A DNA stretch of 12,900 nucleotides from JBBTQJ01 sp038065755 (GCA_038065755.1 JBBTQJ010000026.1:1-12900), one strand, 5' to 3'; numbered from the stretch's first letter, positions 5,087 through 12,752 are shown. The notes: a model not told the origin generated them from the letters alone. Made by a program: numbers and translations.

Positions 5087-7123
5087 TTATTTTTTCGAAA
5101 ATATCCCTTCAACTAGATCTGGTTTCAAAAATAAATCTCTTATCTGATCGATAATAGCCCACAACCTCCTAATTAAAACTTCATCATTTGAATCCTCAAT
5201 TTCTTCTCCGCCTAACAATCTCTTTTTAATATGCTCTCTTATAATTTTTATTAATAAAACTTGCCTCTCGTCTGGATTTCTGTCATATTCTAAAAGAGAA
5301 TACTTTGCTATTGAATGTATTTGTTTTATCAATTCTTTTTTCAATTCCTTAATAGATAAATTTTCTGTTTTTGTAATTTGAGCAATTTGTTCAACTTCTA
5401 TCTCGGGGATATTTCCTTTTTCAAGAGTTGTCAATTCTGATTCAAGGTTCAAACTTTTTATTTTTTCTATATCTTCAGTAATATTCATCCTATGAAAATC
5501 ATATTTATATTCGTCTAAAAATTTTTGCCATTCATATATTGGTTCTATAACTTTCGGTGGTTCTGGTGTTGGCGGCAAATCTTTTAGTGTTAATTTTCCC
5601 TCTGTTTCTTCAATGGTTTTTTCTCCTTCGTCAATTTTTTGAATGTCTTTGTCTTCTGGAATTTTTTCCTTATCAATTATAATATTAGCCGGATCCAATG
5701 CGTCTGGATATTCAATAGCTTTCAAGTGCTCCCATAACCAACTGTGTTTTAAAATTGGATGGTCTACAACAAAAAGCGATTCCCATTCATCTTGACTCTT
5801 GCTCATTCTTCTTAACCCTCTGCCAATCACCTGCGGCCCGTAGACAGAAAAAATTTGGCCGTCAATATTTTTATAACAAAATTTTCTAAACAAAAGAATT
5901 ATTGAAATGTTTCTCACGTCCCAGCCCTCTCTAAGCATTAAAACAGAAATAACCGCGTCCCATTCTGTTTGCGGGTCTTTGTTCAAATCACGAGCAGCCT
6001 CTTTTAATTCCTCTTCCGATTCATTGGTTACTAAAAGTATCTTTTTAATCCCATATTTATCGCCAATTTTTTCCAACTCTTTACGAATATTATCAGCATC
6101 TTTTATGGAAAGCGCGACAATAAATAACAGCGGCTTATATGGCTCGGGGGTTCTCATCCTTTGCTCTTTTAGCAACTCACAGGCAATAGCGATTTGCTGA
6201 CGCATTGGTTTTAGGCTTGTAATATAACGACGAGCGGGAATTTTTCTTTTCTCTATTTCTTCCCATGGCACTTCTTCCGCTGAAATTGTTTTTCCGGTAT
6301 CCAAATCTTCGTAAGTTAATACTACTTTTTTAATATCGGGGTGGAACACGACAATTCGCTTTATCACTTTGTCCCTCATCGCCTCGGCAATACTATAAAC
6401 GAAAATCATTTTGCTGTCCGGACATAAACTATCTAGCCGGTCTGGCGTTGCGGTTGTATCTAATCTAAAAAATCTTTTTGGTTTTAATTTATTTATTAAA
6501 TCATTATATTGTTCAGCCTTGGTATTATGCGCTTCATCGTTAAAAATACAAAGCGACTCAACATTGTCTCGCAAAACTTTCCAGTTATTTGTCTTTTCAT
6601 AAATTTGATGTATGTTTCCTAAAATTATTGAACCCGCCCGTATTCCAGCGGCGCTCGCTGTTGGTTTCATAATATGCAAAGAAATTCTATTTTTCAAAAC
6701 TTCGTTTGCGCCCACAAAAAATGGAAAAACATCGTAAATAAAAGTTTCTGAGGCCTTGTCAAATTCATCTACTAATCTTTCTCTTACGATTGTGTTTGGA
6801 GTTAATATCAAAAATTTATATTGATTGTGAACTACCATCATATAAGCAATCATTGCTCCAATAATCGTGGTCTTTCCTCCGCCGGTTACGATATTTGTCA
6901 ATAAGTCCTTTTCGCCTAAAATTTCAAAACTATAAATACACCTTTCAATTGCCTCCAATTGAACTTTTTTCCACTGCTTTTCGTTCCATAATTTAAGATC
7001 TGGTTTGAAATTTTTTGAACCAAGATGCTTCAAAAAATCAATTCCCGCATCAGGAATTCCTTGATAGCCAGATTTTCCCCATTCTTTAAAATTTTCCTCG
7101 TATTGTTTAAAAAAGTAATACAT
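5087..7123 (-). CDS. SF2 DEAD/DEAH helicase, type III Res-like subunit without nuclease domain
   Basis: A 678-residue superfamily 2 helicase. Motif I/Walker A is TGGGKTT (80-86), motif II is NDEAH (DEAH 196-199), motif III TAT (224-226), and the second RecA domain has LREGWDV (about 397-403) and motif VI GRGLRR (434-439). This order, with TTATPDR and the VIGRGLRR form, matches Res subunits of type III restriction systems. The region after residue 480 is charged and probably helical, with no PD-(D/E)XK motif that I can see; the nuclease is encoded by the next gene. It should hydrolyse ATP while moving along or remodelling DNA. No convincing promoter is seen before it on the minus strand, so it may depend on read-through from the DUF3800 gene. 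Confidence 0.87.
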   Translation of the reverse strand: MYYFFKQYEENFKEWGKSGYQGIPDAGIDFLKHLGSKNFKPDLKLWNEKQWKKVQLEAIERCIYSFEILGEKDLLTNIVTGGGKTTIIGAMIAYMMVVHNQYKFLILTPNTIVRERLVDEFDKASETFIYDVFPFFVGANEVLKNRISLHIMKPTASAAGIRAGSIILGNIHQIYEKTNNWKVLRDNVESLCIFNDEAHNTKAEQYNDLINKLKPKRFFRLDTTATPDRLDSLCPDSKMIFVYSIAEAMRDKVIKRIVVFHPDIKKVVLTYEDLDTGKTISAEEVPWEEIEKRKIPARRYITSLKPMRQQIAIACELLKEQRMRTPEPYKPLLFIVALSIKDADNIRKELEKIGDKYGIKKILLVTNESEEELKEAARDLNKDPQTEWDAVISVLMLREGWDVRNISIILLFRKFCYKNIDGQIFSVYGPQVIGRGLRRMSKSQDEWESLFVVDHPILKHSWLWEHLKAIEYPDALDPANIIIDKEKIPEDKDIQKIDEGEKTIEETEGKLTLKDLPPTPEPPKVIEPIYEWQKFLDEYKYDFHRMNITEDIEKIKSLNLESELTTLEKGNIPEIEVEQIAQITKTENLSIKELKKELIKQIHSIAKYSLLEYDRNPDERQVLLIKIIREHIKKRLLGGEEIEDSNDEVLIRRLWAIIDQIRDLFLKPDLVEGIFSKK

Positions 7124-7144
7124 ATTTTAGATTGTGGATAACTC

Positions 7145-7174
7145 TTGACTTGACACTGATTTCTATGCTATATT
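7145..7174 (+). promoter_or_regulatory. Promoter of the candidate small RNA
   Basis: TTGACT (7145-7150), an 18-bp spacer and TATATT (7169-7174), with TGC directly before the -10 giving an extended -10. Transcription would begin near 7181. It points away from the helicase and into the structured segment at 7184-7283, not into any protein gene. Confidence 0.6.
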
Positions 7175-7180
7175 GAAAGT

Positions 7181-7299
7181 GGTCAATAAGTTATCTTGTT
7201 GCCCATCAGGAAGGCGCCATCTTATTCCGAACGGTGTACCTAGTGTACACCTAACCCCTAACGGGGAGTAGGATAAGAGGCGCTTTTCTGTTTTTCTTT
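7181..7299 (+). ncRNA. Candidate structured small RNA with promoter and terminator
   Basis: The gap between the helicase and DUF3800 genes holds a compact RNA design on the plus strand, not matched to any family I know. From 5' to 3' there are four stems. Stem 1 is CAATAAG (7184-7190) with CTTGTTG (7195-7201). An outer stem is formed by 7214-7228 and 7271-7283 (GCGCC/GGCGC, TCTTAT/ATAAGA, CC/GG, with two single-base bulges). Inside it are hairpin GGTGTAC/GTACACC (7233-7239 with 7245-7251) and hairpin CCCC-TAAC-GGGG (7255-7266). The outer stem therefore closes a three-way junction. T-runs at 7284-7299 follow, as in an intrinsic terminator. The last 40 bases are antisense to the end of the DUF3800 gene. 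Expression and function are unproven; it could instead be only a complex terminator. Confidence 0.5.
7214..7299 (+). terminator. Intrinsic terminator formed by the outer stem of the small RNA
   Basis: The GC-rich base of the outer stem (GCGCC at 7214-7218 with GGCGC at 7279-7283) is followed at once by TTTTCTGTTTTTCTTT. Read on the minus strand the same stem is not followed by a T-run, so the terminator works for plus-strand transcription only. Confidence 0.55.
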
Positions 7300-8067
7300 A
7301 AGTTTGAATTTCCAGATATTAATTTTTTCTGAAAGATAGGGGGTTTCTTGATTTAGCCTTAATCCAAATAAATTTTCTACATATTCTATAAAATCAAGTT
7401 TAGCCGGGCTTGTTTGAAAACCGTCCCAAGCATAACCAACTGCACCAGTTAAAACATCCACTAATTGAACCTCAGGACAATAATGAGAATCAACCGGCTC
7501 AATGTTCCTAATCGGCTTTCCTAATAAGTCTTGATGAGAAGGAAATTTTATTCCGCTTCTATTATTAAAATCGTTATAAAAACAACTTTTCCAAAGCCGA
7601 TTATTTAACACTTTTTTTAAATCGGAAAGTCGTCCCCATTCCGCTTTGTCTCCCATTCGCCGTCGGTGCATAAAAATTTGATAAAAATTTTCTTTAATGC
7701 CTCTAAATTTGTAGTCTTTTTCTAAATTCCGACTAATGAAAAAATAAAGAAATTTGTAAAAACCCAATTCTTCATCTCCCCCATGATATTCTTTGTAATC
7801 AACTGCGTGTTTATCCAAGACCAAACAACGAAAATCTAAATAAGGATTAAGAGAAAACAACCTTATAAACATTTCATAAGAATTCAATTTATTTTTTGAA
7901 ACTTTTGTCCATTTTAGTTCGCTTTTTCTTGAAGCAAATTTTTTATCCCATAAATCCCAAAATTTATTGCGAAATTCTTCTTGTTTTTCTCTTGGCAACC
8001 ATAAACTCCCGAATAATTGATACCTTGATTGAGTTATTCTGCTTTCGTCTACAAAAATATAGCGCAT
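7258..8067 (-). CDS. DUF3800 family protein
   Basis: A 269-residue protein with the DUF3800 hallmarks: MRYIFVDES at the start (D7, E8), KSELKW (E50, K52), and a C-terminal PVDSHYCPEVQLVDVLTGAV (D193, S194, Q201, D204). These conserved acids on an RNase H-like core suggest a metal-dependent nuclease or phosphotransfer site, but no activity is established for the family that I can cite. Members are common beside restriction and other defence genes. It starts six bases after the methyltransferase C-terminal frame and lies before the helicase, so it looks like an integral part of this module. Its last nine or so residues (KSASYPTPR) are encoded antisense to the candidate small RNA. Confidence 0.85.
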   Translation of the reverse strand: MRYIFVDESRITQSRYQLFGSLWLPREKQEEFRNKFWDLWDKKFASRKSELKWTKVSKNKLNSYEMFIRLFSLNPYLDFRCLVLDKHAVDYKEYHGGDEELGFYKFLYFFISRNLEKDYKFRGIKENFYQIFMHRRRMGDKAEWGRLSDLKKVLNNRLWKSCFYNDFNNRSGIKFPSHQDLLGKPIRNIEPVDSHYCPEVQLVDVLTGAVGYAWDGFQTSPAKLDFIEYVENLFGLRLNQETPYLSEKINIWKFKLKEKQKSASYPTPR

Positions 8068-8073
8068 TATAAA

Positions 8074-8409
8074 TTAAGCTTTAATTTTTTTACTTAATAT
8101 TATTTCGCCGGCTAAATTATCCTGAACCTTACAGGCAATCGTATGTTCTCTGGGTTTATCAAAAACATGCTTCGCCGATAAAATTGCTTTAAATCGCTCA
8201 CCCTTTTTCTTATCTTTTATTTTTTCGCGGGACAAAATATATTCTTTGTCCGCAGAAAAATGGCCTTCCTGATAATCAAAATCCCATTGGCAATTTACTA
8301 GCCAGCCGTCCTCGTTTGCGGAAAAAGCGTCTATTGCCTCAAACTCATATCCTAAACCTTTTACCTTTTTAATTTTTGCGCCACTGCCAACGATGTGCCC
8401 CCTCCGCAA
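8074..8409 (-). CDS. C-terminal PKD/Ig-like domain of the methyltransferase, in the -1 frame
   Basis: An open frame of 111 codons overlapping the end of the methyltransferase gene and running to six bases before DUF3800. The translated part after the overlap reads GLGYEFEAIDAF, then WLVNCQWDFDYQ, and ends KHVFDKPREHTIACKVQDNLAGE. The WDFDY...HVF...HTIACKVQD pattern resembles a PKD/Ig-like beta-sandwich, and similar tails occur on some Mod-type methyltransferases. No good independent start exists: the frame opens at TTG inside methyltransferase motif I codons. The likeliest reading is that it belongs to the upstream protein and is joined by a frameshift at an A5 run (8366-8370). One added A would give QKLKKVKGLGYEF. 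Whether that is mutation, assembly error or programmed slippage cannot be told here. Confidence 0.55.
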   Translation of the reverse strand: MRRGHIVGSGAKIKKVKGLGYEFEAIDAFSANEDGWLVNCQWDFDYQEGHFSADKEYILSREKIKDKKKGERFKAILSAKHVFDKPREHTIACKVQDNLAGEIILSKKIKA

Positions 8410-9365
8410 AAAAAATCCGCCACCACATCGCCCTCATTTGAACTTGCTTTTATAATCCTCTCCAAAAGCGCCTCCGGCTTTTGCGTAGGATAACCAATTA
8501 TTTCGCTTCTAACGCGGTCGGTTGGATAAATATCAACCCACCAATCTTCTAATTTTTTTCCAATTTCAACTAATTGTTGAACTTGTTTCGCCTCTTTACT
8601 TTTTACAACTTTATTCCAAATCTGACCTTCATTGTGTAGTCCACTTTTATGCGGTATTCTCTGAATATCAAAATTATATTCCTCTGTTTTAGAATAAATA
8701 AATATTGAGTCGTGTTTTCTACCAAATCGTTTTGCGACGCCACTAGGGGTAGCATAACACCAAATTATTTCATTCAAAAAATTGTCGTATCCGAAAATTT
8801 TGTCCATTTCGGTTTTGATGTAATGACTGGCGTGCCAGTCGCAGTGAACATAAATTGAACCGGTCTTTTTTAAAACTCTTCTCATTTCCCAAAGCCGGGC
8901 ATTTAGCCAAACCAAATAAGAGTCAATCCCTCCTTCCCAAATGTCAAAAAATGAACGAACTTCGTTTGTATCTCCCCAAATCACATTATAATTTCTGCCG
9001 GAAAAAAACGGCGGGTCAATATAAATTAAATCTATTGATTCGCTCGGCAGAGTTCTTAAAAATTCCAAGTTATCGCCCAAGACCAATTCGTTTGCCGGTT
9101 TTTCCGGAGCGTTAAAAATTACCGTGTCCCCATGGTTTAACGGGTGCATTCTCGGAATTTTTATCCAAGGGAAAATATGGTCGTATCCTTTGCCGTCCTG
9201 CCAGCCAATCGGAGGATGCGTCGGGTCAGGTAAGTTGCTCGTCTTTCTCTTTATTTTATCTGAAGCAGACAACACCTTCCTCTGCTGGGGCAGGGCTTGT
9301 TCAGTTGACTCTTTCTGAATCTTTTCTAAATCTTTTTTGTCTTGAATTACTTTCATCTTTTTCAT
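8361..9365 (-). CDS. DPPF-class DNA methyltransferase (Mod-like, beta order), possibly frameshifted at its end
   Basis: A 334-residue N6-adenine/N4-cytosine methyltransferase (pfam01555 type). Catalytic motif IV is IDLIYIDPPF (DPPF 117-120), followed by GSIYVHCDWHASHYIK, then GYPTQKPEALLERII and motif I ADFFCGGGTS (317-325) near the C-terminus. This is the beta order, with SAM-binding motif I after the catalytic motif. The protein stops only nine residues after motif I, so the second strand with its SAM-ribose acid (motif II) and motif III are absent; beta-order enzymes normally continue. The following frame could supply the missing C-terminus. The ATG at 9365 is 12 bases after the dehydrogenase stop; M4 at 9356 is an alternative. 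It would modify host DNA for the helicase-nuclease pair. Confidence 0.85.
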   Translation of the reverse strand: MKKMKVIQDKKDLEKIQKESTEQALPQQRKVLSASDKIKRKTSNLPDPTHPPIGWQDGKGYDHIFPWIKIPRMHPLNHGDTVIFNAPEKPANELVLGDNLEFLRTLPSESIDLIYIDPPFFSGRNYNVIWGDTNEVRSFFDIWEGGIDSYLVWLNARLWEMRRVLKKTGSIYVHCDWHASHYIKTEMDKIFGYDNFLNEIIWCYATPSGVAKRFGRKHDSIFIYSKTEEYNFDIQRIPHKSGLHNEGQIWNKVVKSKEAKQVQQLVEIGKKLEDWWVDIYPTDRVRSEIIGYPTQKPEALLERIIKASSNEGDVVADFFCGGGTSLAVAQKLKR

Positions 9366-9377
9366 GTATTTTCATAT

Positions 9378-10379
9378 TTATTTTACAAGATTTTGCGGAC
9401 TGCCAGATATAAAGCTAATTATGTTTTCTGCTGTCGTGTCAAGAATTCGCGTTAATGCTTCGTTTGAGTTAAAAGCATTATGTTGCGTTACAATAACATT
9501 TTTTTGTTGCAACAAAATATGATTTCGCAAAACGGTTTTAAGGTCGCAGGTTTTTGGAAACTCTTTTGAAAGAAGCTGAGCCTCCTCTTTTATAAAACAT
9601 TCCTCTTCTAAAACATCCAAACCTGCGCCTGCCAACGCGCCATCGGATAACGCTTTTAGGAGAGCTTGCGTTTCTATCAGTCCGCCCCTGGCAGTATTTA
9701 TTAAATACGCCCCCCTTTTAATGAGATTTATATTCTTAGAATTTATTAAGTGGCGTGTTTTTTCATTATAAGGGGCGTGCAAAGTTATAATATCTGATTT
9801 TGACAATAAAACTTCTAAACCCGAATAAGTAAAACCGATTTTCTTCGCAAGTTTTTTGTCTTCTTTTGGGTCATAAGCTAAAACATTCATTTCAAAACCT
9901 TTGGCAATTCTTGCAACGTGGATTCCGATATGCCCCAAACCGATTATCCCCAAAGTTTTTCCTTTTAAATCAAATCCACGCAGGCCATCTAAAGTAAAAT
10001 CTCCGGTTCGGGCTCTTTGCGCAGAGTCAACCAACTTTCTTGACAAGGCAAGAATAAGCGCAAATGTATGTTCGGCTACCGTATTTTCTCCGTAAAAAGG
10101 CACATTACAGACAATGACTTTGTTTTCTTTCGCCGCTTGAATATCAATGTGGTCAAATCCAGTTGACCGAGTGCTAATCATTTTCAAATCGGGAAGCTTC
10201 TGCAGAATATCCTTGTTGATTTGAGAATAAATAAACGGAGAAATTATTGAACAACTTTTTGCAGAACTTATATTATCCAGTAATAGGGGTTCTGTAAAAA
10301 AAGACAGCTCATTTTTTGGGAGTTTTTCTTTTAAATAATCTTTCTGCCAATCTTCTACTTCAAAAAATGCAATTTTCAT
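9378..10379 (-). CDS. D-2-hydroxyacid dehydrogenase (D-lactate dehydrogenase-like)
   Basis: A 333-residue NAD-dependent enzyme of normal length. The nucleotide fold has GLGHIG (147-152), and strand two ends in AYD170, where an acid usually means NAD over NADP. Catalytic residues of the family are R231 in NTARGGLIE, an acid in GLDVLEEE (258-260) and H300 in TQHNAFNSNEA. Substrate-side residues RSTGFDHID (71-79) and GENTVAEH (97-104) are typical of D-lactate dehydrogenases, which reduce pyruvate and recycle NADH in fermentation. Exact substrate is not certain. It begins three bases after the copper ATPase stop and is probably co-transcribed with it, an odd pairing with no clear metabolic link. 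Confidence 0.9.
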   Translation of the reverse strand: MKIAFFEVEDWQKDYLKEKLPKNELSFFTEPLLLDNISSAKSCSIISPFIYSQINKDILQKLPDLKMISTRSTGFDHIDIQAAKENKVIVCNVPFYGENTVAEHTFALILALSRKLVDSAQRARTGDFTLDGLRGFDLKGKTLGIIGLGHIGIHVARIAKGFEMNVLAYDPKEDKKLAKKIGFTYSGLEVLLSKSDIITLHAPYNEKTRHLINSKNINLIKRGAYLINTARGGLIETQALLKALSDGALAGAGLDVLEEECFIKEEAQLLSKEFPKTCDLKTVLRNHILLQQKNVIVTQHNAFNSNEALTRILDTTAENIISFISGSPQNLVK

Positions 10380-10382
10380 ATT

Positions 10383-12431
10383 TTATTTTTTAATTTTTAA
10401 TAAATTAGCGTTAACTGCAACCACAACTGTGCTTAAAGACATAAGCGCAGCGCCCACGGCCGGAGACAATAAAATCCCGTAACCAGCCAAAACTCCCGCT
10501 GCCAGAGGAATGGCAAAAATGTTATATCCGGTTGCCCAAATTAAGTTTTGAACCATTTTTTTGTATGTTGCTTTTCCAAAAAGAATGAGCGAGGAAATGT
10601 CTTTGGGGTTGCTATTAACCAGAATAATATCTGCTGTTTCTGCGGCGACATCTGTTCCAGATCCAATAGCAATCCCGACATCAGCTTGAGCCAAAGCCGG
10701 GGCATCGTTTATGCCATCTCCCACCATGGCCACAAATTCTCCTTTATTTTGAAGCTCCTTAATCTTTTCCTGTTTTTGGTCCGGCAGAACTCCAGCAAAA
10801 TATCCATCCAGACCAAGTGTCTCAGAAACCGCTTTTGCAGAATTTTCATTGTCTCCTGTAAGCATCCAAGTTTTTATGCCCGCCTTTTTTATTATTTTTA
10901 CAGCATCATACGATTCTTTCCTTATAGCATCTGTTAGGCTTGCGGCTCCGACAAGTTGATTTTCAACAACCAAAAATATAGTTGTTTTTCCAGCATCCTC
11001 AACATTTTCAGGAATGTTAAGACCGAGTTCTTTTACATATCCCGGACTGGCGATTGCTATCTTTTTGCCATTAATAATTCCTTCAACCCCTTTTCCTTTT
11101 ATGGCCCTAAATTGGCCAACCTCCGGTATGGAAATATTTTTATTTTTGGCTTCTTTAAGTATTGCTTTGGCTATCGGGTGTTCAGAATTCTTTTCCAGCC
11201 CGGCAAAATAAGAAAGCAGTTTATCTTTGTCGTAATCATTTTTAAAAACGAAAATATTTTCTACTCCAAAGGTTCCCTCGGTTAAAGTGCCTGTTTTATC
11301 AAATATAATGGTTGAGATTTTTCTTGCATTTTCAAAAGCCGTTCTGTTTCTTATCAAAAGGCCATTTCTAGCAGAAAGGGTTGTTGATATGGCTACAACC
11401 AAAGGAACAGCCAAACCCAATGCGTGCGGACAGGCAATAACTAAAACCGTGGCAGTTCTTTCTATGGCAAAAGCCAAGTCTTTACCAGCCATTATCCAGG
11501 AAATAAAAGTTACAACTCCAATTAAAATTGCGCCAATCGTTAGCCAAAAGGCAGCTTTGTCAGCCAGCGCCTGAGTTTTTGATTTTGACGCCTGCGCTTG
11601 CTTTACAAGGTTGATTACTTTATTCAGATATGAACTGCTTCCAACGCCCTTAACTTCAACTTGAAGTGAACCGTCTTCGTTTACCGCGCCCCCAATAACC
11701 TTATCGCCCTTGGCCTTCAAAACCGGTTTTGACTCGCCGGTTAACATTGACTCGTTTACAAAACTTTGACCGTTTATAACCAAACCATCTGTAGGAATCT
11801 TTTCTCCCGGCTTTATTAAAATAACATCGCCGTCTTCTAATTCGCTTGTTTTTATTTCAACGATGTCTTTTCCTTTTAGCAAATGCGCGTTATCTGGTAT
11901 GAGGGCCGAAAGTTTTTCAAGGGCCTTTGACGCGCCCATTACAGATTTCATTTCAACCCAATGCCCCAAAAGCATGATATCAATCAAGGTGGCAAGCTCC
12001 CAGAAAAATATTTCCCCTTTTAAGCCGAAAACTACGGCAGAGCTGTAAAAATATGCAACGCCAATAGCCAGGCTTATCAACGTCATCATTCCTACTGCTT
12101 TATCTTTTATTTCATTGAAGGCGCCAATTAAAAACGGCCATCCGCCAAAGAAAAATATAAAAGAAGATATTAAAAACACTGCAAACCCGTCGCCTGCGAA
12201 AGATAATGAAAACCTAAAAAATTGCTGGAAAAACGGCGAGAGGATAATAATGGGAACAGTTAAAACCAAAGAGATATAAAATCTCTTCTTGAACATCTCT
12301 GTTGAATGCCCGGCGTGCTTATTGTATCCCTCGCGCTCTTGATGATTTTGATGGCTCATTTCGGACAAATTTTGTCCTTCCATTTCCTTGTGATTATGAT
12401 GCATTCCGCGCATTGTGTTTTTATTGTTCAT
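10383..12431 (-). CDS. copB: CopB-type copper-exporting P1B ATPase (CPH motif)
   Basis: A 682-residue P-type ATPase that should export copper, driven by ATP. Motifs in order: TGES (231-234, actuator), CPH (334-336, membrane copper site), DKTGT with the phosphorylated D378, SEHP (416-419), TGDN (525-528) and GDGINDAP (571-578). CPH in place of CPC, and the late membrane motif MSLSTVVVAVNA, place it in the P1B-3 (CopB) group, linked with Cu(II)/Cu(I) or silver. There is no CxxC metal-binding domain; instead the first 45 residues are rich in His and Met (MHHNHKEME, SHQNHQ, NKHAGH), as usual for CopB. I chose the ATG at 12431. The frame stays open to 12566, but those extra 45 residues come from the broken kinase gene read in another frame. 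No clear promoter or ribosome binding site was found. Confidence 0.93.
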   Translation of the reverse strand: MNNKNTMRGMHHNHKEMEGQNLSEMSHQNHQEREGYNKHAGHSTEMFKKRFYISLVLTVPIIILSPFFQQFFRFSLSFAGDGFAVFLISSFIFFFGGWPFLIGAFNEIKDKAVGMMTLISLAIGVAYFYSSAVVFGLKGEIFFWELATLIDIMLLGHWVEMKSVMGASKALEKLSALIPDNAHLLKGKDIVEIKTSELEDGDVILIKPGEKIPTDGLVINGQSFVNESMLTGESKPVLKAKGDKVIGGAVNEDGSLQVEVKGVGSSSYLNKVINLVKQAQASKSKTQALADKAAFWLTIGAILIGVVTFISWIMAGKDLAFAIERTATVLVIACPHALGLAVPLVVAISTTLSARNGLLIRNRTAFENARKISTIIFDKTGTLTEGTFGVENIFVFKNDYDKDKLLSYFAGLEKNSEHPIAKAILKEAKNKNISIPEVGQFRAIKGKGVEGIINGKKIAIASPGYVKELGLNIPENVEDAGKTTIFLVVENQLVGAASLTDAIRKESYDAVKIIKKAGIKTWMLTGDNENSAKAVSETLGLDGYFAGVLPDQKQEKIKELQNKGEFVAMVGDGINDAPALAQADVGIAIGSGTDVAAETADIILVNSNPKDISSLILFGKATYKKMVQNLIWATGYNIFAIPLAAGVLAGYGILLSPAVGAALMSLSTVVVAVNANLLKIKK

Positions 12432-12510
12432 GATGTGAAAATGCGGCCAGACGCCTTTTTTAAAAATTATTTTATTCCGTTGCAACTTTTTCGTCTTTTT
12501 CAGCAATGGG

Positions 12511-12750
12511 CTATAGTCCAAAGCCAGAGCCGCCAGCAGTTTTTCTAGCCTCGGCGGTTCGCTCAAATGGACTGCTGAATAATGTTGCTATCTTATCGGC
12601 CGGAATGCCAATTCCCGTATCTTTCACTTCAATAAGAACTTTATTTTCTTCTCTTTTTGTTATTTTTATCGCAACTTTTCCTTTGGGCGTATATTTTACC
12701 GCATTATCAATTATATTGAATATTGCGGCTTTTAATTTTTCCCTGTCGAC
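12511..12750 (-). pseudogene. Histidine kinase remnant (HATPase domain fragment)
   Basis: About 79 codons on the minus strand encode a recognisable kinase ATP-binding domain: VDREKLKAAIFNIIDNAVKY (N box), TPKGKVAIKI, DTGIGIP (G1 box), ATLFSSPFER (F box) and GGSGFGL (G2 box), then a TAG stop at 12511-12513. In intact kinases G2 is followed by about 50 residues (IAKKIVE...HGG...). Here an amber stop interrupts and the next in-frame residues, PIAEKDEKVATE, faintly recall that segment before another stop. The upstream part (sensor, dimerisation helix with the His) is missing, and homology begins at the edge of a mobile-element-like inverted repeat (12753). The gene is dead at both ends. It may once have been a sensor for the adjoining copper genes, but that is a guess. 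Confidence 0.75.
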
Positions 12751-12752
12751 TA

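Noticed and set aside
5086..5112. TTG start at 5112 for the TnsA-like nuclease
   Set aside because: It would overlap the helicase by 26 bases with a rare start codon, whereas an ATG one base after the helicase stop is available and keeps the whole nuclease motif set.
7124..7257. Origin of replication or plasmid control region because of the DnaA box and hairpins
   Set aside because: Only one DnaA box, no iterons, no AT-rich unwinding region, and no replication initiator gene nearby.
7181..7299. Known RNA identities (tRNA, SRP RNA, 6S, yybP-ykoY riboswitch suggested by GGGGAGTAG)
   Set aside because: The conserved cores of these RNAs are missing: no anticodon or T arm, no SRP loop, no second yybP-ykoY segment, and no gene downstream for a riboswitch to control.
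10548..11574. Several plus-strand open frames beneath the copper ATPase (10548-10937, 10956-11285, 11287-11574)
   Set aside because: They are antisense to clear catalytic motifs of CopB, and none resembles a protein family.
12432..12566. Longer copper ATPase N-terminus starting MSEPPRLEK
   Set aside because: The extra 45 residues come from the kinase remnant read in a different frame; the His/Met-rich stretch from 12431 is the usual CopB N-terminus.
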